Shown here: positions 1-6,064 of the stretch, in pieces
Layout: each line of letters begins with the position of its first letter
Position numbering within the stretch: position 1 is the stretch's first letter
Origin: Firmicutes bacterium UBA3906
GTDB taxonomy: Bacteria; Bacillota; Clostridia; Caldicoprobacterales; DTU083
Direction of reading: 5' to 3'
NCBI GenBank assembly: GCA_002391555.1
Contig: DGFG01000060.1
Coordinates: forward strand, 1 to 11,614
DNA: 11,614 nucleotides
Made by a program: the position numbers and the translations under genes
The notes under the pieces: generated by a model
Told to the model about the DNA's origin: nothing
Databases searched by the model: none
The model's input: the letters and a program-made list of their open reading frames with translations, nothing else

Positions 1-170
1 TGCTTTTCTAGACATCCATATACTAGCTGTGTAACAAAGGCCTTGTCCCTATTACTGAGATCTCTATTTTTCAAGGCCTCCTTTAGACTGATATTTGAAT
101 ACTTGCCCTCTTTGTTTACTTTTATTAATACATTTAGAGCAATATATCTTGCTTGGTCTTTTTTTTTCAT
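1..170 (-). CDS. rsmB: 16S rRNA (cytosine-C5) methyltransferase RsmB, N-terminal fragment
   Basis: Only the first 56 codons are in the window; the gene runs off the left edge. The fragment reads MKKKDQARYIALNVL, then an LxEAL segment, then RDKAFVTQLVYGCLEK. This matches the NusB-like RNA-binding domain that opens RsmB/Sun proteins (AR-ALxVL at the start, RD-AFV-LVYG about 45 residues in). From the family, the full protein methylates C967 of 16S rRNA (E. coli numbering) with S-adenosylmethionine; the catalytic domain is outside the window. The ATG lies 3 bases after the fmt stop codon, so the two are probably co-transcribed. The Shine-Dalgarno is weak: the best match is a GGGAAG about 15 bases upstream inside fmt, so translation may depend on coupling. 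Codons 2-4 contain a run of nine A. A free-standing NusB is the alternative, but the position directly after fmt favours RsmB. Confidence 0.88.
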   Translation of the reverse strand, partial: MKKKDQARYIALNVLIKVNKEGKYSNISLKEALKNRDLSNRDKAFVTQLVYGCLEK

Positions 171-173
171 ATT

Positions 174-1139
174 CTAGTCACAGTCACTTCCCTGTCGTCC
201 GAGTATAGAACCTGTATCAATCTGGTTCCCACGCAGGTATTCTTGACTCGTCATTCTACGGCCAGCCTCAGCCTGGAGTTCTAATATTTGTAAAAAGCTA
301 TTACGACAAGCTACTACAATACCATCCTTTGCATTTGCGATCACAATAGTACCAGGCTGTGCTCTGCCTATGTCTTTGCCAGCCCACTCCTTGGTGCTCC
401 AGAGTTTTAACCTACAAGACTTATAATAGGTAAAGGCACCTGGCCAAGGGGTTAAGCCCCTAATTAGGTTTCTTAATTTTTGAGCATCATTATCCCAATT
501 TAGCTCACACATGGATTTGTTGATCTTGCTACAATAGGTTGCAAGCTCATCATCTTGCGGTACACCTTTAGGTTTGCCCTGCTCAAAAAGTGAAATAACC
601 TCCTTGAGGACCTTGCCACCAAGTAAGGCTAATTTATCATGCACCTGATCTGCTGTATCATCCTTACCTATTTTAATCTCTTCCTTTGCAATTATGTCTC
701 CTGTATCCATCCTAGTATCCATGTACATAATTGTCACACCAGTTTTCTCTTCACCTTCGATTATTGCCTGTTGAATTGGTGAAGCACCCCTATACTTAGG
801 CAGAAGGGATGCATGTACATTAATAGAGCCTAGCTTTGGTATATCAAGGAGTGCTTTGGGAAGGATTTGGCCGAAAGCAGCTGTTATTATTAGGTCTGGA
901 TCTAGCTTTTTAATCTCTTTTATAAAGCTAGGATCTTGTCTTATATTTTCTGGTTGATAAATGGGTATACCCTTTTCTAAGGCCCACTTTTTTACTGGAG
1001 AGGGCTGTAGTTTCTTTCCCCTACCCCTGGGTCTATCTGGCTGAGTTACAACTGCAAGTAGCTTGTTGTCGCTTTTATATATAGCCTCTAATGAGGGCAG
1101 GGCAAAATCAGGTGTACCCATGAATATAATTCTTATCAA
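174..1139 (-). CDS. fmt: Methionyl-tRNA formyltransferase
   Basis: Transfers the formyl group of 10-formyl-tetrahydrofolate to the amino group of Met-tRNA(fMet) in the cytoplasm, marking the initiator tRNA. The 321-residue length is normal. The N-terminal Rossmann-type formyltransferase domain (about 1-205) opens RIIFMGTPDFA and carries the family's catalytic triad as Asn107, His109 (INVHASLLPKYRGASPIQ, 106-123) and Asp145 (MDTGD, 144-148). The C-terminal OB-like tRNA-binding domain follows (LNWDND and LTPWPGAFT segments). The start is TTG at 1139: GGAGG lies 7 bases upstream, and the family's usual N-terminus aligns there; the in-frame ATG at codon 7 would remove the first beta strand. The TTG overlaps the def stop codon (TTGA), so translation is probably coupled to def. 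Arg143 replaces a Gly that is usual just before the catalytic Asp. Confidence 0.96.
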   Translation of the reverse strand: MIRIIFMGTPDFALPSLEAIYKSDNKLLAVVTQPDRPRGRGKKLQPSPVKKWALEKGIPIYQPENIRQDPSFIKEIKKLDPDLIITAAFGQILPKALLDIPKLGSINVHASLLPKYRGASPIQQAIIEGEEKTGVTIMYMDTRMDTGDIIAKEEIKIGKDDTADQVHDKLALLGGKVLKEVISLFEQGKPKGVPQDDELATYCSKINKSMCELNWDNDAQKLRNLIRGLTPWPGAFTYYKSCRLKLWSTKEWAGKDIGRAQPGTIVIANAKDGIVVACRNSFLQILELQAEAGRRMTSQEYLRGNQIDTGSILGRQGSDCD

Positions 1140-1600
1140 TTGAATTCCTCCAATGTACCCTCAATTACCTTGTCTATATATAAAATCCCATCTAAGTGAT
1201 CTATTTCGTGGCACAGGGCCCTTGCCATATAACCTTGTGCTTCTATTTGTCTTAGATTTCCATTTTCATCTAAGGCTTCGACTACTACCCTGTCTGGTCT
1301 TTTAACCTTACCCCTCATACCTGGGACGCTCAAGCATCCCTCATAGTCTATGTTTTCACCTGACTCACTTACAAAGGTAGGGTTAATTAATACCTCTAAA
1401 CCTTGGCCTATATCTACAATAACAAGCCTTTTTAGTATACCTACTTGGGGGGCTGCGAGCCCTACTCCCTCTGCATTTCGCATGGTTTCTACCATATCTT
1501 TGATTAAGGTTTTGATTTTTTCGTCAATTTTCTCGACTGGTCTGCTTTTCTTTCTTAATATTTCATCATATTTATAATGTTTTATATCTCTTAAAGCCAT
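1136..1600 (-). CDS. def: Peptide deformylase
   Basis: Removes the N-formyl group from nascent proteins near the ribosome exit, reversing the mark set by Fmt, which is encoded next. It is a 154-residue type I metalloenzyme. All three family motifs are present: GVGLAAPQVG (45-54), EGCLSVPG (87-94) and HEIDHLDG (131-138). Cys89, His131 and His135 are the expected metal ligands and Glu132 the general base. I start it at the ATG at 1600 because AAGGTGG ends 5 bases upstream. The in-frame GTG at 1609 falls inside that Shine-Dalgarno, and family members begin MA-R-I as here. The gene lies 25 bases after priA and its TGA overlaps the TTG start of fmt, giving the common def-fmt pair. Confidence 0.97.
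   Translation of the reverse strand: MALRDIKHYKYDEILRKKSRPVEKIDEKIKTLIKDMVETMRNAEGVGLAAPQVGILKRLVIVDIGQGLEVLINPTFVSESGENIDYEGCLSVPGMRGKVKRPDRVVVEALDENGNLRQIEAQGYMARALCHEIDHLDGILYIDKVIEGTLEEFN
1147..1151 (-). promoter_or_regulatory. Ribosome binding site of fmt, supporting a TTG start
   Basis: GGAGG on the minus strand lies 7 bases before the TTG at 1139-1137 and inside the last codons of def (Leu-Glu-Glu-Phe-Asn). It is too far (25 bases) from the next in-frame ATG, so it selects the TTG. Confidence 0.85.
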
Positions 1601-1625
1601 ATTTACCACCTTGCTTATTAATATT

Positions 1626-3872
1626 TCACATCAGGCTCAAGGGATTGAAATCCAAAGCCGTGTTTATTCCATCTCTATTATATTGTTTGAGTAGTTTTTC
1701 TGCAAGCAAATGATAATTATGTTTACTTTCCTCGCTTGTCCTTATACGTATTAGGATCTGCCACCTGTACTTATTTTTAATTCTTTCTATAGGAGCAGGA
1801 TATGCACCTATATCCATTAGGTTGTGGCTCAGATAAGGGTCCTTGCTTATTTTATGGTTTAACCAAGCAAGCATATCCTTTGCATAGGCAATAAGTTCTT
1901 CTTCCCTTTCTCCTGTCAAGAGTACTCTTATTATATGAGAAAAAGGAGGATAATCAAATTGCTTTCTGATTGCTAGTTCCTTGTTATAAAATCCCTTATA
2001 ATCATGCTTGGCAGCAAGTATTATAGAATAATGGTCTGGTTGGTAGGTCTGTACAATAACATTACCTGGTTTGTGACTTCTGCCTGCTCGGCCAGCAACC
2101 TGGGTAATTAATTGAAAGGTTTTTTCACTACTCCTGTAATCAGGTAAATTTAAGGATGTATCAGCTGTAATTACCCCTACTAAAGTAACCTCAGGAAAGT
2201 CAAGTCCCTTGGCCACCATCTGAGTTCCAATTAGTATATCATATTTCCCACTAGCAAAGGCCTCTAGTATCTCATGATGAGAACCCTTTCTTGAGGTTGT
2301 GTCAAAGTCCATTCTAAGGACCTTAGCCTCTGGGAAGAAACTCTTTATTTCATCTTCTAGCTTTTGGGTACCAAGTCCAAAGTGCTTTATGTAGCTAGAC
2401 TTGCACTTAGGGCAGGTCTTTGGATATTGTTCCTCATATCCACAATAGTGACAGACCAGTTTTCTTCCCTGAATATGATAGGTAAGGGATATATCACAGT
2501 TATTACACTTTATAGCCTCACCACAGGACCTACATGAAACAAACTGAGCATAACCTCTCCTGTTTAGAAGTAGTATTGTTTTTTCTTTATTCTCTATATT
2601 GTTAGAGATAGCAGTAAAGAGGGGACTACTGAAAATCGTTCTATTACCCATTAATAGCTCTTTGCGCATATCTACTATCTGTACTTGTGGTAAGCTTTGG
2701 TTTTCTACTCGTTTTTTTATTGTTGAAAGCTTGTATTCACCTGCTAGTGACTTGTAGTAATCATCCAAGGCAGGGGTTGCACTACCGAGTACAACAAGTC
2801 CCTTGACTAGTTCACACCTTTTTATGGCAACATCTCTTGCATGGTAACGTGGTCTAGTATCTGACTTATAGCTGTCCTCATGTGACTCATCTATTATTAT
2901 CAGACCTAAACGCTTGAGGGGAGCAAACACTGCAGACCTAGCTCCGACAACTATATCAACTTCATCCCTCTGAATCCTCTTCCATTCATCATATCTTTCA
3001 CCTATGGAAAGTCTGCTATGCAAGACTGCTACTCGGTCTCCAAATCTAGCCTTGAACCTGCCTAGGGTTTGTGGTGTAAGGGAAATTTCAGGAACAAGCA
3101 CTATGATTTGCTTGCCCTCTTCTATAGCTTTTTCAGAAGCTGCCATATAAACCTCGGTTTTGCCACTACCGGTTACTCCGTGTAAAAGTACTGTCCCACC
3201 ACCATTTTGCATTATCTTAACTATAGTATTAATAGCCTGCTTTTGTTCTGTGTTATATTCGTGGAGCTCTTGCCTTGGTAGATCATACTTCCATGGGTTT
3301 CTATAAGTGGGTTCTAGCTCTACCTTAATAAGGCCCCTCCTGACCAATGCCTTGATTGTTGACTCAGCTGCCCCTGTGTTAGCTAATAGTTCTTTTGCCG
3401 GTATGCCATCCTCATCTTCCAAAGCCGCAAGTATTGCTTTCATATTATTATTAAGTCTTTGAACCTTACTTGCTTGTACGTCCTCTTGATTATCTGCAAG
3501 ATAGATGACCCTATGAGTCTTTGCTCTTAAGTTTACTTTTGTACCTGGAGGTACAAAGCACTGTATTGCCTCTATCAGCATGCAATGGTATTGTTCCTTT
3601 ATCCAGTCTATTAGAGGAATCAGGTCAGCATCAAATGCAGGGGCTGGGTCAATTATCTTTTTAATATCTTTAAGCTTATCTAAGGGTATATCAATATCCT
3701 TATCAAGGGAGTAAACATAGGCAGGTACGTTACTGTGGCCAAAGGGTACCATAACCCGCATACCCACCTGTATTATGTCCTTGATCTCATCTGGTATATT
3801 GTAATGAAATACCTTGTCAATAGCGAGTGAAACACGCTCTATAACTAAACCTGCATAATATGTTTCATTCAT
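1626..3872 (-). CDS. priA: Primosomal protein N' (PriA), replication restart 3'-5' DNA helicase
   Basis: Superfamily 2 helicase that recognises abandoned replication forks and reloads the replisome. The 748 residues contain the expected parts in order: an N-terminal 3'-DNA-end binding domain (about 5-105), a winged-helix region (about 140-190), Walker A GVTGSGKT (232-239), DESH box (328-331), and a zinc-binding insert with eight cysteines at 447, 450, 456, 459, 474, 477, 487 and 490 (two zinc sites). Helicase motifs GTQMVAKGLDFP (549-560) and QVAGRAGR (591-598) follow, then the C-terminal domain. No key residue is missing. The ATG at 3872 is chosen because AGGGAG lies 8 bases upstream; the in-frame GTG at 3881 overlaps that site. 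The gene starts 76 bases after rpoZ, behind an intrinsic terminator, and is followed closely by def and fmt. Confidence 0.97.
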   Translation of the reverse strand: MNETYYAGLVIERVSLAIDKVFHYNIPDEIKDIIQVGMRVMVPFGHSNVPAYVYSLDKDIDIPLDKLKDIKKIIDPAPAFDADLIPLIDWIKEQYHCMLIEAIQCFVPPGTKVNLRAKTHRVIYLADNQEDVQASKVQRLNNNMKAILAALEDEDGIPAKELLANTGAAESTIKALVRRGLIKVELEPTYRNPWKYDLPRQELHEYNTEQKQAINTIVKIMQNGGGTVLLHGVTGSGKTEVYMAASEKAIEEGKQIIVLVPEISLTPQTLGRFKARFGDRVAVLHSRLSIGERYDEWKRIQRDEVDIVVGARSAVFAPLKRLGLIIIDESHEDSYKSDTRPRYHARDVAIKRCELVKGLVVLGSATPALDDYYKSLAGEYKLSTIKKRVENQSLPQVQIVDMRKELLMGNRTIFSSPLFTAISNNIENKEKTILLLNRRGYAQFVSCRSCGEAIKCNNCDISLTYHIQGRKLVCHYCGYEEQYPKTCPKCKSSYIKHFGLGTQKLEDEIKSFFPEAKVLRMDFDTTSRKGSHHEILEAFASGKYDILIGTQMVAKGLDFPEVTLVGVITADTSLNLPDYRSSEKTFQLITQVAGRAGRSHKPGNVIVQTYQPDHYSIILAAKHDYKGFYNKELAIRKQFDYPPFSHIIRVLLTGEREEELIAYAKDMLAWLNHKISKDPYLSHNLMDIGAYPAPIERIKNKYRWQILIRIRTSEESKHNYHLLAEKLLKQYNRDGINTALDFNPLSLM
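3538..3557. repeat. Perfect 9-bp inverted repeat inside priA
   Basis: TTTGTACCT, then two G, then AGGTACAAA on the plus strand: two perfect 9-base arms around a 2-base centre. It lies in priA codons for the Phe-Val-Pro-Pro-Gly-Thr-Lys stretch (about residues 106-112). There is no T-run after it, so it does not look like a terminator. It could be an operator-like site or chance within a conserved peptide. Confidence 0.5.
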
Positions 3873-3904
3873 TTGTATCACTCCCTATTTGTACTTATTA
3901 TTAA

Positions 3905-3931
3905 TAAAAAACGGGTACAAAGTACCCATTT
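3905..3931 (-). terminator. Rho-independent terminator after rpoZ
   Basis: On the minus strand the RNA would form GGGUAC, loop UUU, GUACCC, extended by a U-G pair and A-U pairs, followed by six U (3911-3906). It starts 17 bases after the rpoZ stop and ends about 33 bases before the priA ATG. It closes the yicC-remA-gmk-rpoZ unit or lowers read-through into priA. The core stem is only 6 bp and A/U pairs extend it, so efficiency may be moderate. Confidence 0.8.
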
Positions 3932-3948
3932 GAAGCATCATAGTCTAG

Positions 3949-4155
3949 CTATTTGTTTGCTTGCTTTACTGGTTTGTAGGTTATAAGCCCTTCATCAATC
4001 TCCTTTACAGCGATTGATACAGGCTTGTTAATCCCGCCTTCTACCAAGGGTTTATCTCCAGCTACCAATTGTCTAGACCTCTTGGCAACCTCAACTACTA
4101 ATGTGTACCTGCTATCTACCTTTTCCATAAGTGAATTTAAAGTAGGGTAAATCAA
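3949..4155 (-). CDS. rpoZ: DNA-directed RNA polymerase omega subunit
   Basis: Small RNA polymerase subunit that binds the beta' subunit and helps assembly. The 68 residues are typical for Bacillota omega. The diagnostic part is at the start: YPTLNSLMEKVDSRYTLVVE (3-22) then AKRSRQL (24-30), followed by the PVSIAVKEIDEG segment (45-56). The start is TTG at 4155, supported by AAGGAGG 8 bases upstream and by alignment of the N-terminus with the recalled B. subtilis omega sequence. The next in-frame ATG is codon 10, which would cut into the conserved helix. The TTG lies 1 base after the gmk stop codon, so translation is probably coupled to gmk. It is the last gene before the terminator. Confidence 0.95.
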   Translation of the reverse strand: MIYPTLNSLMEKVDSRYTLVVEVAKRSRQLVAGDKPLVEGGINKPVSIAVKEIDEGLITYKPVKQANK

Positions 4156-4156
4156 T

Positions 4157-4768
4157 CTAAACTCCTCCTTGTATCATAGTATATAGTTCTTTGTTCCTAT
4201 CTACACGGCATTTTTCAGCTGTTACAATTGCTTGGATTTTTTCTACTGCTTCTTCTACGATATCATTTACTACAACATAATTATATTTTTCCATGTATCT
4301 TAGTTCCTCAAAGGCTGACTTAAACCTTTTAGCTATCATATCTGGGTTTTCGGTACCCCTACCGACTATCCTTTTTTTAAGTTCATCCATGGAGGGTGGT
4401 GCTATAAATATAAAAATCCCTTCTTTAAAGGATTTTTTTACTTGAAGTGCACCCTGTATATCAATTTCAAGCACAACATCCTTGCCTGATAAGAGCTGAT
4501 CCTCTACATACTTTTTCGGAGTACCATAATAGTTATCGTAAACCTTTGCGTATTCTAAGAACTCATTATTCTCAATCATAGAAATAAACTCATCATGGCT
4601 TTTGAAAAAGTAGTTTATTCCATCCCTTTCATTGTGTCTTGCCTTTCTAGTAGTTGCAGAAATGGACAAGATAAAATCCGGATATTTATCTAGCCAATGT
4701 CTACAAATGGTTCCTTTTCCGGCTCCAGAAGGGCCTGATATCACTATCAATAAGCCTTTCTTAGTCAT
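4157..4768 (-). CDS. gmk: Guanylate kinase
   Basis: Phosphorylates GMP to GDP with ATP; needed for GTP and dGTP supply and for recycling of guanine signalling nucleotides. The 203 residues include the P-loop GPSGAGKGT (12-20), the GMP-binding segment SATTRKAR with Arg41 and Arg44, Tyr53, the lid/GMP region FLEYAKVYDNYYGTP (70-84), LEIDIQGA (100-107), FIAPPS (121-126) and GRGTENP (136-142). The family consensus in the GMP segment is TTR-x-P-R-x-G-E; here Pro is Ala43 and Gly is Asn46, while the arginines are kept. The ATG has AAGGA 7 bases upstream. It lies 17 bases after remA and 1 base before rpoZ, a very common neighbourhood in Bacillota. Confidence 0.97.
   Translation of the reverse strand: MTKKGLLIVISGPSGAGKGTICRHWLDKYPDFILSISATTRKARHNERDGINYFFKSHDEFISMIENNEFLEYAKVYDNYYGTPKKYVEDQLLSGKDVVLEIDIQGALQVKKSFKEGIFIFIAPPSMDELKKRIVGRGTENPDMIAKRFKSAFEELRYMEKYNYVVVNDIVEEAVEKIQAIVTAEKCRVDRNKELYTMIQGGV
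4164..4170 (-). promoter_or_regulatory. Ribosome binding site of rpoZ, supporting a TTG start
   Basis: AAGGAGG, a full match to the anti-Shine-Dalgarno core, lies 8 bases before the TTG at 4155-4153 and encodes part of the gmk C-terminus (Gln-Gly-Gly-Val). Its strength may offset the weak TTG codon. Confidence 0.85.
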
Positions 4769-4785
4769 AATAGCTTCCTTTCCCC

Positions 4786-5058
4786 TTAGTCTATTGGTTC
4801 GTTGTTTGTGCTGGTATCTTTATTGTCTAACCTATGGGCTACTGTTTCTGGCTGGACAGCGGAAAGTATTACATGGTCACTATCAGTTATTATGACTGCT
4901 CTGGTTCTGCGGCCGTATGTAGCATCAATTAGCATCCCCCTATCCCTTGCCTCTTGGATAACCCTTTTAATAGGTGCTGACTCTGGGCTTACTATTGCAA
5001 TTAGGCGGTTTGCGGATACTATGTTACCAAAGCCTATATTTATTAGTTTTATACCCAT
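4786..5058 (-). CDS. remA: RemA-family (DUF370) DNA-binding regulator
   Basis: A 90-residue protein of the DUF370 family. In B. subtilis RemA is a ring-forming DNA-binding activator of biofilm-matrix and osmoprotection genes; whether it has that job here is unknown, since the family is also common in non-biofilm Clostridia. Diagnostic stretches are [19 protein letters not shown] (5-23), SPESAPIKR (24-32) and [20 protein letters not shown] (44-63). Arg18, Pro29 and Arg50/51 match positions I recall as important for B. subtilis RemA function or DNA binding. The last 12 or so residues are polar and not conserved. The ATG has AGGGA 8 bases upstream. It sits between yicC (26-base gap) and gmk (17-base gap), the classical yicC-remA-gmk-rpoZ order. 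Confidence 0.93.
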   Translation of the reverse strand: MGIKLINIGFGNIVSANRLIAIVSPESAPIKRVIQEARDRGMLIDATYGRRTRAVIITDSDHVILSAVQPETVAHRLDNKDTSTNNEPID

Positions 5059-5084
5059 ATGGCTTTTCCCTGCTTTCCTGAGTG

Positions 5085-5963
5085 TTACTCAATATTTTGT
5101 ATCTGTTCTCTTATTTTTTCTATCTCACTTTTTACCTCTACAACCCTATTTGTTATCTCCACATCTCCTGATTTAGAGCCTATCGTATTAATCTCCCTAT
5201 TCATTTCCTGTATAATGAAATCAAGCTTACGGCCAACTGAGCCACCCTTGTCCATTGTTTGTTTAAGCTGGCTTATATGGCTTCTAAGTCTAATGATCTC
5301 TTCAGTAATATTAGATCTATCTGCGTAATAGGCCACCTCTGTAGAAAACCTATTTTCATCTAATTCAGTGGTTTTAAGCAACTCTTTAAGTCTGGCCTCA
5401 AGCTTTATGCGGTACTCTTCTACTACAAGTAGAGATCGGCTTTCTATCTCATCTAGTATAGTATTTATAAGGCTCGTACGCTTAAGTATATCATCAACTA
5501 GAAAGCTACCTTCCTTTTGCCTCATCTGAAGCAGAGTAGCTAGGGCTTGGTCTAGGGCATCAGTTACAAGCCTAGTCAATAGGTCCGTATCCTCCTCTGA
5601 TTCAGTTACGACAAAAATATCCTCTATAGCTGCTAAAACTGATAGGTCAATATTTTTGTTTAAACCAAATCTATCAGCCAAAATACTAAGATTCTCAATG
5701 TATGACTGGGCTAATGATTCATTTAAACTAACGCTGGTCTTGTCAGGATTATTATTTTTATAGTTTAAGTATAGCTCTATCCTGCCCCTTTTAACACTGT
5801 TCTGTAGTGTCCTTCTAATTGAATCCTCTAAAAAATTTAGGCTTCGAGGAATTCTTAGGTTAATATCAAGATAGCGGTGGTTTATTGATTTTAGTTCGAT
5901 TTCAATTTCTATATTTTCATCCTCTGCCTTAGCTCTTCCAAAGCCAGTCATACTAAGAACCAT
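5085..5963 (-). CDS. yicC: YicC/YloC-family endoribonuclease
   Basis: A 292-residue protein of the YicC family. E. coli YicC and B. subtilis YloC are reported as endoribonucleases; the physiological substrate here is unknown. Family marks run the whole length: MTGFGRA (5-11), [10 protein letters not shown] (25-34), GRIELYLNY (60-68), QMRQKEG (146-152), then the C-terminal DUF1732 part with ADRSNITEE (214-222), IRLRSH (224-229), [21 protein letters not shown] (positions 244-264) and a charged final helix ([18 protein letters not shown]). The central part (about 155-200) is likely helical. The start ATG has GAGGAG 8 bases upstream; an ATG at codon 5 is possible but has poorer spacing. It is the first gene behind the promoter at 6014-6043. 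Confidence 0.93.
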   Translation of the reverse strand: MVLSMTGFGRAKAEDENIEIEIELKSINHRYLDINLRIPRSLNFLEDSIRRTLQNSVKRGRIELYLNYKNNNPDKTSVSLNESLAQSYIENLSILADRFGLNKNIDLSVLAAIEDIFVVTESEEDTDLLTRLVTDALDQALATLLQMRQKEGSFLVDDILKRTSLINTILDEIESRSLLVVEEYRIKLEARLKELLKTTELDENRFSTEVAYYADRSNITEEIIRLRSHISQLKQTMDKGGSVGRKLDFIIQEMNREINTIGSKSGDVEITNRVVEVKSEIEKIREQIQNIE

Positions 5964-6013
5964 ATACTATACTCCTCATAATAATGTATTTATATTAAGT
6001 CATGTCTTTTAGT

Positions 6014-6043
6014 ATTATAGCCTAGTTGAACCAAACTTTGCAA
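6014..6043 (-). promoter_or_regulatory. Predicted sigma-A-type promoter of the yicC-remA-gmk-rpoZ unit
   Basis: On the minus strand, TTGCAA (-35, 6043-6038) is separated by 18 bases from a perfect TATAAT (-10, 6019-6014). Transcription would start near 6007, leaving a leader of about 44 bases before the yicC ATG. No clear terminator separates it from gatB, so read-through from upstream may add to it. The -35 matches consensus at four of six positions. Confidence 0.65.
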
Positions 6044-6046
6044 GAG

Positions 6047-6060
6047 TTAAAGGTCTTTAA
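6047..6060. repeat. Short dyad TTAAAG-GT-CTTTAA next to the yicC promoter
   Basis: Two perfect 6-base arms around a 2-base centre, ending 4 bases from the gatB stop codon and 3 bases upstream of the predicted -35 box. The loop is too short and no T-run follows, so it does not fit a terminator. It could be a regulator-binding site or chance in AT-rich sequence. Confidence 0.4.
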
Positions 6061-6064
6061 TTCC

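Noticed and set aside
1601..1609. GTG start three codons upstream for def (and similarly 3873-3881 for priA, 11304-11312 for ligA)
   Set aside because: In each case the GTG lies inside or directly against the Shine-Dalgarno that correctly spaces the following ATG.
3873..3948. Promoter for priA around the rpoZ-priA gap (TTGTAC or TATGAT elements)
   Set aside because: Neither element has a partner at suitable spacing with more than about three matches to consensus.
4802..5176. 124-codon hydrophobic open frame on the plus strand opposite remA and yicC
   Set aside because: The apparent membrane segments arise from reading the complement of purine-rich coding sequence; it overlaps two well-supported genes.
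6047..6060. Dyad after gatB as a transcription terminator
   Set aside because: The loop would be 2 bases, the stem is A/U-rich and no U-run follows.
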